From positions 868,001-932,000 of the forward strand of contig CAWAED010000003.1 of assembly GCA_963781105.1 (NCBI GenBank): a stretch of 64,000 nt of DNA, in the 5' to 3' direction. The notes below the pieces were generated by a model that saw only the letters and a program-made list of their open reading frames with translations, did no database searches and was not told the DNA's origin. Made by a program: the position numbers and the translations under genes. Shown piece after piece: positions 6,161-14,491 of the stretch; within the stretch, counting starts at the first letter, position 1; every line of letters starts with the position of its first letter. The DNA comes from Palsa-295 sp963781105. Lineage in GTDB: Bacteria; Acidobacteriota; Terriglobia; Acidiferrales; UBA7541.

Positions 6161-8797
6161 ATGCGCCAATGGTGGTCGAAGCTGGCACGCGCTCTCAAAA
6201 GAAGCCATCTCGCGAGCGAACTGCAGCAGGAGATGGAGGCCCATCTTCAGTTCCTGATTGACGAGAATCTCGAGCGCGGCATGTCGCCCGATGAAGCCCG
6301 TGCCGCCGCGCATCGCTGCTTTGGCAACGACACCACCGTGCGCGAACGCAGTTACGAAACCTGGCAATTCCCCACATTTGAATCGCTCCTGCAGGACGTT
6401 CGCTACGCCGCGCGCGGTATCTGGAGAGCGCGCGTCTTCTCGCTCATCGTCATTCTCACGCTGGCTGTCGGAATCGGCGCAAACACCGCCATCTTCAGCG
6501 CAGTCTATGCCGTTCTTCTCAAGCCGCTGCCCTTCCCTTCGGGCGAGCGTTTGGTGTGGCTCGGCGAGTCCTCCGCGAAGGCCACCGGCATCAGCGTAAC
6601 CTGGATTAATTTCGAGCATTGGCGCAGCGAGAATCACGCCTTCGATTCGATGGCCGCCTTCCAGAATTCAGATCTGACGCTCACAGGCCGCGGCCAGGCG
6701 GTGCTCACGCACGCCGGTGTCGTCACCAGCGAATTCTTTCGGCTCACCGGCTCCCGTCCGATCATGGGCCGGCTGTTTAACACGAGCGATGATGAACCGC
6801 AGTCCGCTGCGACGGTCGTGGTCACCAAAACTTTCTGGGCCGCAACCCTTTCAGCCGATCCGCAGATCATCGGCAAGACAATCACCCTGAACGGAACTGC
6901 GTACACCGTGATCGGCGTACTCGCCCGGGATCCGGGCTTCTTCCTCCCGCCGGTTGATTACTATCTTCCATTCCATCCTTCCGTCGCCGAGGCTTCCAAG
7001 CGCGACACCCACGAATGGATGCGCGCGCTCGCGCTGCTCAAGCCTGGATTCACCCTGGCTCAGGCGCGCTCGGACTTGGACACGATCATGCAGCGCCTCG
7101 CGCAGGCAGACCCGGGCCCGGAAAGCGACCATCACGCCTACGCCGAGTTCCTCACCGCGCACCGCACGGGGGACCTGGCGCACGTGTTCATCCTTTTGAT
7201 GGCTGCGGTTTGCCTCGTCCTGCTTCTCGCGTGCGCGAACATCGGCGGCTTGCTCCTTATTCGCATGACCACGCGCGCGCGTGAGATGGCCATCCGCACG
7301 GCAATTGGCGCGGGGCGCCGCCGCCTCGCGCGCCAGCTCCTCACCGAAACAATTCTGATCACGCTGCTAGGTGGCGCCGCCGGAATTTTTCTCGCAGGCT
7401 TTGGACTACGCGCCATCGAGGCTCTCGGTCCACGCGATATTCCGCGCCTTTCAGAAGCCAGCATGAACCTCCCGGTGTTGATCTTCGCCGCGGCGTTGAC
7501 GTTGGTGGTAGCGCTGGTCTGTTCCCTCGTGCCTCTCGTCAGTTTGAACAAAATGAATCTGATGATTCTCTTGAAGGAAGGCAGCACCGGCTCGGGCACC
7601 AGCTGGCTCGGGCACACTCTGCGTGGAGGCCTCGTCATCGCCGAGATCGCGGCGGCCGTCATTTTGCTTTTTACGTCAGGGATTCTGCTGCGAAGTTTGT
7701 GGGCCGCCGAAACCCTGAATCCCGGATTCGAGCCGAGCCACGTGCTCGCACTCGAACTGCAATTGCCGCCGTTGCCGTACAAAAGCGATGCAGCCATTCT
7801 CGATTTCTACGACCGCCTCGAAGCGGCACTTCGCGCCCAGCCCGGAATCGAATCGGTCGGCGCGATAAACTGTCCACCGGCGGCAGGCGACTGTCGCGAC
7901 TGGTGGTATTCCGTCGCCGAGAAACCCACGCCCGGCCCCCAGGACGTACCGGTCACCCTAGTGAATATGGCGGACCCCGCGTACTTTGCCGCCATGCGCA
8001 TCCCGCTAGTAGCCGGACGCGCTTTCTCCGATCAGGATCGGGCGGGCGAGCCGCCGGTCGCCGTCATCAACGAAGAGATTGCGCGTGCCTGGTGGAAAGA
8101 CCCCGGTTCCGCTCTCGGCCAACACATCAAACTCGGCGGACCTTATATGGAAGGTCCCGTGGCTGAAATCGTAGGCGTTGCGGCGAGCGTGCCCCAAATC
8201 GGACTCGACAGCCCGCCCTTGCCGGAGATCTATCTGCCGGCCGCTCAGCGGGTGGATGCAGCGATGGTAATAATGATACGGACCAGAACTAACCCGGAGA
8301 GCATGATCGCACTCGTGCGGCAAACATTGGCTTCCCTGGACGCCAACGTTCCGATTCAGTCGTTGAAAACCGCCCGCACATGGCTCGGTGCCACACTCGT
8401 ACAGCGGCGCTTCACCACAATTCTGCTCGTCCTCTTCGCCGGCATTGCAGTGATGCTGGCCAGCATCGGTTGCTATGGCGTTTTCAACTACTGGGTCAGT
8501 TGCCGGCGGCAAGAAATTGCCATCCGCATGGCAATGGGCGCCGGGACTATCGCCATTATCCGTTGCACCGGAAGGCAAACCGCGAGGTTAGGCTTAATTG
8601 GTTTGGCCGTGGGGCTAACAGGAAGCTGGGCCGCATCACGCTGGCTGAGCAGCCTGGTCTTCGGAGTCTCCACACACGACCCATTCGTTTTCGGCTCCGC
8701 CGCATTCGCAGCATCACTGATCGTCCTGCTCTCCGCGGCGGTTCCCCTCTGGCGCGCCACGCAAATCGATCCCATCGAAGCCCTTCACGAAGCCTGA
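6161..8797 (+). CDS. ABC transporter permease, acidobacterial duplicated orphan permease (ADOP) type
   Basis: 878 residues. An N-terminal permease-prefix region (residues 1-75, with LASELQQEMEAHLQFLIDEN) precedes a first membrane segment, RARVFSLIVILTLAVGIGAN. Then come a MacB-like periplasmic domain, an FtsX core (three helices near 345-450), a second periplasmic domain and a second FtsX core at the C-terminus ending DPIEALHEA. The duplicated FtsX layout without an adjacent ATPase defines the ADOP group. GGAGG lies about ten bases before the ATG, inside the end of the PadR gene. Substrate unknown; related MacB systems export peptides or antibiotics. Confidence 0.92.
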   Translation: MRQWWSKLARALKRSHLASELQQEMEAHLQFLIDENLERGMSPDEARAAAHRCFGNDTTVRERSYETWQFPTFESLLQDVRYAARGIWRARVFSLIVILTLAVGIGANTAIFSAVYAVLLKPLPFPSGERLVWLGESSAKATGISVTWINFEHWRSENHAFDSMAAFQNSDLTLTGRGQAVLTHAGVVTSEFFRLTGSRPIMGRLFNTSDDEPQSAATVVVTKTFWAATLSADPQIIGKTITLNGTAYTVIGVLARDPGFFLPPVDYYLPFHPSVAEASKRDTHEWMRALALLKPGFTLAQARSDLDTIMQRLAQADPGPESDHHAYAEFLTAHRTGDLAHVFILLMAAVCLVLLLACANIGGLLLIRMTTRAREMAIRTAIGAGRRRLARQLLTETILITLLGGAAGIFLAGFGLRAIEALGPRDIPRLSEASMNLPVLIFAAALTLVVALVCSLVPLVSLNKMNLMILLKEGSTGSGTSWLGHTLRGGLVIAEIAAAVILLFTSGILLRSLWAAETLNPGFEPSHVLALELQLPPLPYKSDAAILDFYDRLEAALRAQPGIESVGAINCPPAAGDCRDWWYSVAEKPTPGPQDVPVTLVNMADPAYFAAMRIPLVAGRAFSDQDRAGEPPVAVINEEIARAWWKDPGSALGQHIKLGGPYMEGPVAEIVGVAASVPQIGLDSPPLPEIYLPAAQRVDAAMVIMIRTRTNPESMIALVRQTLASLDANVPIQSLKTARTWLGATLVQRRFTTILLVLFAGIAVMLASIGCYGVFNYWVSCRRQEIAIRMAMGAGTIAIIRCTGRQTARLGLIGLAVGLTGSWAASRWLSSLVFGVSTHDPFVFGSAAFAASLIVLLSAAVPLWRATQIDPIEALHEA

Positions 8798-9022
8798 CGA
8801 AGACCACCGCAAAGCACCATCATTTGAAACGAGCGTGGTTCGCCAAGGTACTCATCGAGAGACCAGTTCGTAAGGATATCATTACGGATGCCTTGAGGGC
8901 CTATGGCTTGCCAGGTATCGGACCCAAGCCCCAATAAACGCAAAATCGGCCAGCTGAAATCCGCCCAAGCGACCTGTCCGGCAAGGCGACGTACCAGGAG
9001 TTGACCGCAGTTGCCCGAGCGA

Positions 9023-9466
9023 CTACCGGCTCGTGGGCCTTCCATCCCCATCCACGCCCAATAGGTCGAGAAAGCGTCGCACCTCGCTGGGCGATGCGCT
9101 CTGGGAACAGAAGACGCCGTCACGGTGGGTTTCGAAGAAGTCAGCACCAGAGCCGAAGCTTCCTTTGAATTGCGCGCCGTTGAAAAACTCAACCCTTACC
9201 GTCGGGACTGGAATGCCGTACCACGGTGTTTCCCAACCCGTTCGGCGGGAATCAACGAAGGTGACAATCTGGAACACGACTTGTTGCTCGGTGATCTTGA
9301 CCAACTGTTTACTTCCGCCAAGCCCGACGACAGTTACGCTGGTCACCGGGCCTAGCGTCGAGAAGGCTCTTCGGTTCCACCTGTGATGACCTAGCACAAT
9401 CGCGGTAACTGCAAGGAGCATGATTGCGAAGACAATAACGACTGTCGCCTTCGGAGCCTTTGACAT
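9023..9466 (-). CDS. Membrane-anchored protein of unknown function
   Basis: 147 residues. One N-terminal membrane helix (about 8-26, TVVIVFAIMLLAVTAIVLG) is followed by a soluble domain with beta-rich sequence (VTSVTVVGLGGSKQLVKITE, VRVEFFNGAQFKGSFGSGAD). I recognise no family. It lies alone between the permease and the DinB gene. The 225 bases on its 3' side up to 8798 contain no gene. Supported by a clean frame with signal-anchor composition. Confidence 0.55.
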   Translation of the reverse strand: MSKAPKATVVIVFAIMLLAVTAIVLGHHRWNRRAFSTLGPVTSVTVVGLGGSKQLVKITEQQVVFQIVTFVDSRRTGWETPWYGIPVPTVRVEFFNGAQFKGSFGSGADFFETHRDGVFCSQSASPSEVRRFLDLLGVDGDGRPTSR

Positions 9467-9666
9467 GACTCACATCGTACGCCACCCAGAACCAATCCCT
9501 TTACCAGTGGATTAAGAGCCGTCACTCAGAGTGGTGGCCGTGAGTTTCGTTGGACGATCGGAACCCGTTCGAACTACCGCCAAAGATCGCCTCTTGACTT
9601 TCGCTTTTTCTTCGCCTATGATTCCTGCCGCTGAGCTTCACCACTTCACCCCTTCTGGAGGCACCG

Positions 9667-10176
9667 ATGGCTCTGAACGAAGCACTTCTCCCCGAATTCG
9701 ATATGGAAATGGCCAACACGCGCAAGACCCTGGAGCGTGTTCCAACGGACAAATTTTCCTGGAAGCCCCACGACAAATCCGGAACGATGGGCTGGCTGGC
9801 GAACCATCTGGCCGACGTCCCCGAGTGGGCATCCTACACCATCAATCAGGACGCGCTGGACATGGCGCCAAACGGCGTGCAGATTGCCCCGCCGCCACCT
9901 CCCACAAACACGAAAGCGCTGCTCGAAAAATTCGATAAAAACGTCGCCGCCGCGCGCCAGGCCCTCACCAAAACCAACGACGCGCACCTGCACAAAACCT
10001 GGTCCCTGCTGAACAACGGCGAGACCATCATCGCCATGCCGCGCATCGCCTGCCTGCGCACCTGGGTGATGAATCACGGCATTCACCACCGCGCCCAACT
10101 AGGCGTCTACCTCCGCCTGAACAACATCCCAGTCCCGGCAATCTACGGCCCCTCAGCCGACGAAACCGGCATGTAA
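9667..10176 (+). CDS. DinB-family protein
   Basis: 169 residues. DinB/YfiT proteins are four-helix bundles with a three-His metal site, many acting as thiol-dependent transferases. Here GWLANHLADVPEW supplies the first His (near residue 45) and WVMNHGIHHRAQLGVYLR (near 133-150) the other two, in the right order and spacing. TGGAGG sits about eight bases before the ATG. It is monocistronic: 200 empty bases upstream and a repeat-containing region downstream. Exact substrate cannot be inferred. Confidence 0.88.
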   Translation: MALNEALLPEFDMEMANTRKTLERVPTDKFSWKPHDKSGTMGWLANHLADVPEWASYTINQDALDMAPNGVQIAPPPPPTNTKALLEKFDKNVAAARQALTKTNDAHLHKTWSLLNNGETIIAMPRIACLRTWVMNHGIHHRAQLGVYLRLNNIPVPAIYGPSADETGM

Positions 10177-10313
10177 CCGAACGCCGCCGCAAACAAGAAC
10201 GTCCGTCATCCTGAGCGCAGCGAATCTCTCTTCGCAGTGATCGCGCCAGTGCGCTCTCAAAACAACCGTCGCAGCCGACACCGCAAAATCGGGTCCGTAG
10301 GGGCGCTGCTTGT

Positions 10314-10366
10314 GAATCGCGCTGAGGCGCGATTCATCCTTCGATTCAGCAGCGCTGAATCGAAGG
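10314..10366. repeat. Double perfect hairpin
   Basis: Two back-to-back inverted repeats: GAATCGCGC-TGAG-GCGCGATTC (10314-10335) and CCTTCGATTCAGC-AGC-GCTGAATCGAAGG (10338-10366). They could form a transcript end for the DinB gene or be an extragenic palindromic element; there is no U-tract. The surrounding 10177-10726 has no convincing gene and begins with a copy of a 'GTCATCCTGAGCGCAGCGAA' type dispersed repeat near 10204. Confidence 0.6.
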
Positions 10367-10726
10367 GCGGCTCCCCAGCTTGCCACGCTGTCAGCAACGC
10401 GCGCCGCCTTTTCTGGGAGTGCGGCGGCGTGCGCGAAGGTGGCGTGTCGCGCAAAAAACGCATTTCGCAGAACGGCAAAAAGTCGGCGATCGAATGGAGG
10501 CGCGGGCGTTTTTTTTTGTGCGAGATGCGAGGCTCCGACCCTTTTCGGACTTCGGGAAGGATCGGCCACTCGCCGTAGAAAACCTCCTATCCAACTAATT
10601 CCGGCAGCATCAAAGCCCTGCAGCGCAATCTCGATAACGAAAATAGTATCTGCGCACACTGCCAATATTGTAGTAACTATCGCTCCCCGGCCTAAAACCT
10701 ATCAGTCTCTGCCCCTGGAGGTCCCC

Positions 10727-11887
10727 ATGTGCCGTCTTGCATCCGCTTTCGCCCTCTATCTCTGCTTCGCTATATTCGTCGCTCCTGGAGCGGCAGCACA
10801 GAAGTACAGCGTCGCCGATCTGGGTACCCTGCCGAATGGCGGCGAAACTTCGGCTGCCGGAATCAATACTGCAGGCCAAATCACAGGTTTTGGGTTCACC
10901 GGAATCCTTTACCACGCCTTCCTTTACAGCGACGGCACCATGACGGACTTGGGCACGCTACCCGGAGGAAACAATAGTTTCGGTATCGGCATCAACGATT
11001 CTGGTCAGGTCTCGGGGCACTCAGACGTCGGCGGCAGCAGCAGTGGACACGGCTTCCTCTATAGCAATGGCACCATGACGGACCTGGGCTTGCTGCCGGG
11101 TGGCAGTTATAGCTACGGCGACGCAATCAATAACTCCGCTCAGATTACAGGCCAAGCAGACGTTACCGGAGGCGCCTCTCACGCCTTTCTCTATGCCAAC
11201 GGCGTGATGAAGGATTTAGGCACGCTGCCCGGCGGCACACAGACCTATGGATGGGGCATTAACAACTAGGGCGAAGTGGCCGGGTCGGGCGACACGGGCA
11301 ATACCTCTCGTGGGTTCATTTACCAGAACGGCGTGTTCACGCTAATCGGTACGCTTCCGGGAGGAATCGGCAGCTCTGCAGTGGCCATCAACGATTCCGG
11401 CCAGGTGACTGGCAACGCCGACGTCCCCAGCGGCGCCCACGCTTTCCTGTACACCGCCGGCCAGCTGCAGGATTTGGGAGTGCTGCCTGGCGGAGGCGCC
11501 AACAGCTATGCAGGTGCGCTCAACAGCGCCGGCGATGTCGTCGGCCAAGCCGACGATCCCAACGGAAACAGCCTCGCCTTCGTCGTGTACGCCAACGGTA
11601 CGATGCAAGACTTAAACGGCTTGATCCCGTCGAATTCGGGATGGCAGCTCCAGCAAGCGACGGGGATTAATGACGCCGGAGAGATAGCTGGAGTGGGCGT
11701 GTTTCACAGCAGCCCTACAGCCTATGCCCTTCACTCGTTTATCCTCAAGCCTGTCTGTAGCGATCATGGCAAAGACCATGACGCAGACAATGACGGCGAC
11801 CATGACGGCAACAGCCATGATAAGGACAAAGATCACGACAAAGACCACAAGCACAAACACGATCACGGCTGCCACGACACGAAGTAG
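10727..11887 (+). pseudogene. HAF-repeat secreted protein interrupted by an in-frame amber codon
   Basis: Signal peptide (MCRLASAFALYLCFAIFVAP, cut near AAAQ) followed by repeats of the form 'HAFLYSDGTMTDLGTLPGG....GINDSGQVSG', the HAF extracellular repeat. A TAG at 11267-11269 interrupts the seventh-repeat consensus INN(S)GEVAGSG; the same frame then continues without loss for 205 more codons. The C-terminus is a 40-residue His/Asp tail (KDHDADNDGDHDGNSHDKDK) likely to bind metals. GGAGG precedes the ATG. Either a recent nonsense mutation (TCG or CAG to TAG), readthrough, or a sequence error. Such proteins are secreted; function unknown. Confidence 0.8.
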
Positions 11888-11950
11888 CAGGAGCTGAACA
11901 CTGGCGGGTGGCTGACCCGTTCAGCGCTTGCACGTACCGTTAGCTTTTCC

Positions 11951-12003
11951 AGGTGCCGCAACTTTTGCGCGCAGCGCAAAGCGTGGTGGCAAGACGTAAT
12001 CAC
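11951..12003. repeat. Dispersed palindromic repeat R1, copy 1
   Basis: GGTGCCGCAAC, then a stem TTTGCGC..GCGCAAA, then GTGGCAAGACGTAATCAC. Related copies lie at 12699-12752, 14231-14283 and 19761-19815. Confidence 0.65.
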
Positions 12004-12049
12004 GCAAGCTCTCGTGCCAGTCCGCATATCGAAACTCACCTCGCCGGGT

Positions 12050-12090
12050 GCCCCATCCTTCCCGCTTTTCGGCATGGGTGGGGCTTTTCC
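12050..12090. repeat. Imperfect GC hairpin with T-run
   Basis: CCCCATCC..ATGGGTGGGG followed by CTTTTCC. Same design as the hairpin at 12617-12654; probably a repeat that can act as a terminator. Confidence 0.4.
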
Positions 12091-12183
12091 ACCAATACAC
12101 GCACCCCGCAACTATTGACCAAACCAAACATCCTATGGTCTCTTTAACGCGCCACCCACTCCACATCTCAAAGGAGCGCAACA

Positions 12184-12561
12184 GTGAAAATCGCCGCCAC
12201 CATCTCCCGTTTCATTCTCGCCGTCGCCTTCCTCCTTTTTGGCCTCAACGGCTTCTTCCACTTCCTCCCCAACGGCAACATGCCCACGCTGGCCGTCCAG
12301 TACGTCACCGTGCTTGCCGCCTCGCATTACACGGTTCCGATTTTCGCGGTCCAGCTGGTCTGCGGAATTCTATTCCTGATCAACCGCTACATCCCTCTGG
12401 CCCTGACGCTCATCGGCCCCGTCATCGTCAACATCCTGATCTTCCACATTCTGATGCTCCCCATCGGCATTGGCCCAGGCCTGATCTGCACCATCTGCTG
12501 GTTCATCCTCTTCGCCAAACACTACCAATCCTTCGCCGGCATCTTCCAAAGCAAATCGTAA
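12184..12561 (+). CDS. DoxX-like membrane protein
   Basis: 125 residues, almost wholly hydrophobic with four membrane helices (about 5-25, 40-60, 65-85, 95-112). The opening ISRFILAVAFLLFGLNGFFHF and the later SHYTVPIFAVQLVCGILFLI are typical of DoxX-like proteins, small four-helix inner-membrane proteins of uncertain, redox-linked role. AGGAG lies about nine bases before the ATG. It stands alone between repeat elements, with a terminator-like hairpin downstream at 12617. Confidence 0.75.
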   Translation: MKIAATISRFILAVAFLLFGLNGFFHFLPNGNMPTLAVQYVTVLAASHYTVPIFAVQLVCGILFLINRYIPLALTLIGPVIVNILIFHILMLPIGIGPGLICTICWFILFAKHYQSFAGIFQSKS

Positions 12562-12616
12562 ACGCCAAGTAACACCCCCACGCGTCCCACCGCAACCATG
12601 AAAGTATTTCGGGGTG

Positions 12617-12654
12617 CCCCATCCTTCCCGCATTCCGGGAAGGGTGGGGCTTTT
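12617..12654 (+). terminator. Terminator-like hairpin / dispersed repeat
   Basis: CCCCATCCTTCCCG-CATTC-CGGGAAGGGTGGGG (one T:G wobble in a 14-base stem), then CTTTT. It lies 56 bases after the DoxX-like gene. The same sequence type occurs near 12050, so it is also a repeat. Confidence 0.55.
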
Positions 12655-12698
12655 ACTCAGTGAATCGCCGACCGTTAGTGTTGCAGTTGCAATTTGCG

Positions 12699-12752
12699 GC
12701 GCCGCATCCCTTTGCGCACGGCGCAAAGGGTGCCTGGCAACACGTAATTACT
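12699..12752. repeat. Dispersed palindromic repeat R1, copy 2
   Basis: GCCGCATCCCTTTGCGC-ACG-GCGCAAAGGGTG, then CTGGCAACACGTAATTAC. The central stem CCCTTTGCGC/GCGCAAAGGG is perfect. Confidence 0.65.
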
Positions 12753-12850
12753 CATGCGCCGGCCCTGGCAACAGAATCTCACCGTCCTTCGTCCTACTAA
12801 AAAGGGATCGCAATAAGAAATCGTAACCACCACGATCACAGGAGCACCTC

Positions 12851-13408
12851 ATGGCAAGAATCGAAGGCATTGATCCGCAACATGCTCCATTCTTTATGCG
12901 TCAGGTATTCAAGAAGGTCCGCAAGATGGTGGGCCGCGACCTCACGCCGCAAAAAATCGCCGCCCGCGTCCCACGCGTGTTCTGGGTAAGCGCCGTGGCA
13001 GAATGGCTCCTCGGACAGAAAGCAGCCGTTCCACAACGCCAGCGCATGCTACTAACGCTAAGGACCGCAGCGCGCGTCGGCTGCCCCTTTTGAATTGATG
13101 CAAATTCTGCCGGAGGCAGAATGTGCGGCTTGACCGATGACGAAGTCGCGGCAGTTCGCGAAGGGCGCATCGAAGGTGTTGCGGCAGACGAAGCAGCTTT
13201 GCTGCGCATGGCGGACGCGATGGCAGACACGCCATCGAATGTGAGCGATGAAATCTACGCCGAACTCCGCCGTCACTTTTCCGAGGAACAACTGATCGAA
13301 CTCGCCGCCACTGCCGCGCTCGAAAACTTCCGTGCCCGCAACAATCGCGTCTTCGACGTAGGCAGCGACAACCTATACCGCAAAGGTCTGCGCTTCAAAC
13401 AAAAGTGA
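12851..13408 (+). CDS. AhpD/carboxymuconolactone-decarboxylase-like protein, candidate selenoprotein (in-frame TGA)
   Basis: 185 codons if the TGA at 13091-13093 is decoded. The N-part MARIEGIDPQHAPFFMRQVF and RTAARVGCPF lead into the CxxC motif of this alkylhydroperoxidase-like family; the second Cys codon is TGA. The frame then continues IDANSAGG..CGLTDDEVAAVREG and VSDEIYAELRRHFSEEQLIE to ENFRARNNRVFDVGSDNLY, all family-typical. AhpD-like proteins are a known selenoprotein family. A hairpin at 13104-13122 fits bacterial SECIS rules. GGAG precedes the ATG. The alternative is a pseudogene by Cys(TGC/TGT)-to-stop mutation, or a sequence error. Confidence 0.75.
13104..13122 (+). promoter_or_regulatory. 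Possible bacterial SECIS element
   Basis: ATTCTGCC-GGA-GGCAGAAT: a perfect eight-base-pair stem with a GGA loop. The loop begins 18 bases after the in-frame TGA (known range about 16-37) and its first bases are G, as bacterial SECIS models ask. It lies inside coding sequence. Could be coincidental codon choice for NSAGGR. Confidence 0.5.
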
Positions 13409-13555
13409 ATCGAGCGCGAAGCGCAGTCCTTGCATCCTACCCAGCGCCGTAGGCGCGACACTCACCCGCGCCAAATTCCAAATCGCATTCGACGCGATGT
13501 ATCATTCCCGGCGGGTGGCCGACATACTTACGAGCCAGGACAAGCGATCGAGAAC

Positions 13556-13951
13556 ATGCAAGTAGCTAAAGAGGTAGAGGCCGAGATAAAAGCAGCCAGG
13601 AAAATATGGCTACCCCGGTGGGGTGTGCTGTGCATAATCATTTGCACGTTGCCGATTTATTGGCTGTTCGATCATTTTGGAAGACTTAATCTTGCGTTGC
13701 CAACACTGATTTGTATCGGGATGCTCGGACTCGCTCTCACCGTCAAGTGGAAGTTGAGGCGGCGCCTGTGGTCTTGGATCACCATGGCTGTCTTCGCGGC
13801 GCTTCATGTCCTGCTGATTTTTTCAGTTCCGTGGACCATCAAGTGGGTTCCCGCACTCGCGATCGCCGCCATCGGGTCAGCGGATTTGATCGCGATGGTC
13901 GCGATTCTCTCAGTCGTCGAAAAATTCATGCAAAAGCCAGAAACTCCGTGA
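13556..13951 (+). CDS. Small membrane protein of unknown function
   Basis: 131 residues from ATG 13556. A charged N-terminus (MQVAKEVEAEIKAARKIW) is followed by four hydrophobic segments: about 22-40 (WGVLCIIICTLPIYWLF), 48-63, 75-93 and 98-118. The C-terminus is charged (VVEKFMQKPETP). No family recognised and no strong Shine-Dalgarno. It precedes a response-regulator remnant. Confidence 0.55.
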   Translation: MQVAKEVEAEIKAARKIWLPRWGVLCIIICTLPIYWLFDHFGRLNLALPTLICIGMLGLALTVKWKLRRRLWSWITMAVFAALHVLLIFSVPWTIKWVPALAIAAIGSADLIAMVAILSVVEKFMQKPETP

Positions 13952-14023
13952 ACGATGGGGCGCTTGACGGTCGGCAGTGACTTACTTGGAGGAAGTGTCA
14001 ATTCAACCAGAAGCGTACGATGA

Positions 14024-14152
14024 AGAGAACCTGAAGATCAGGAACGCGCCCTGGGCATGGGTATTCGCGACCTGATTCTCAAGCCCGACACCATTGACCA
14101 GCTGGGTCGCATTCTGGATGACATTTTCCACCGTGAACTTGTTGAGCCATAA
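14024..14152 (+). pseudogene. Response-regulator receiver-domain tail (remnant)
   Basis: The frame ERALGMGIRDLILKPDTIDQ, then LGRILDDIFHRELVEP to TAA, matches the last third of a CheY-like receiver domain: the conserved 'LILKP' Lys-Pro pair and the alpha-5 helix. It is typical of the C-terminus of hybrid histidine kinases. A stop lies just upstream in frame, so the phospho-acceptor Asp and the rest are missing. Debris of a deleted two-component gene. Confidence 0.5.
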
Positions 14153-14230
14153 CTTAAGTCCTGGTGCGTCGCCTAACCGAATAAGTGCCGTACTCCAATT
14201 TCAGTTCTTCGGTCACTACGTAAATCGTCA

Positions 14231-14283
14231 CGCTCGCATCCCTGTGCGCATTCCGCAAAGAGTGCGTGGCAACACGTAATCAC
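14231..14283. repeat. Dispersed palindromic repeat R1, copy 3
   Basis: CGCATCCCTGTGCGCATTCCGCAAAGAGTG, then GTGGCAACACGTAATCAC. The stem is degenerate but the tail is identical to other copies. The rest of 14153-14491 holds no gene. Confidence 0.5.
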
Positions 14284-14491
14284 CCAAGATTCGGTCCGTC
14301 GCCGCGACCACAACCCGCCTGTGTAGCGACCCGCCCGTCAGGTGTCGGGTGATGACACTAGGGATTTCCCCAGTTGTTCTCCAGCAAGGCTCCGTTTAAA
14401 AGTACGCGCAGGACCCACACGATGGACTTGGTCAGTGCTGGCGATGCGGCCGATTTCCTGGTTAGTTAGCCAACCTTCAAGGAGACTTTCC

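Noticed and set aside
10153..10665. 170-codon minus-strand open frame
   Set aside because: Runs through repeats and hairpins, with low-complexity composition and no family pattern.
11267..11269. TAG decoded as pyrrolysine
   Set aside because: HAF proteins are not pyrrolysine proteins and a simple TCG/CAG substitution explains it.
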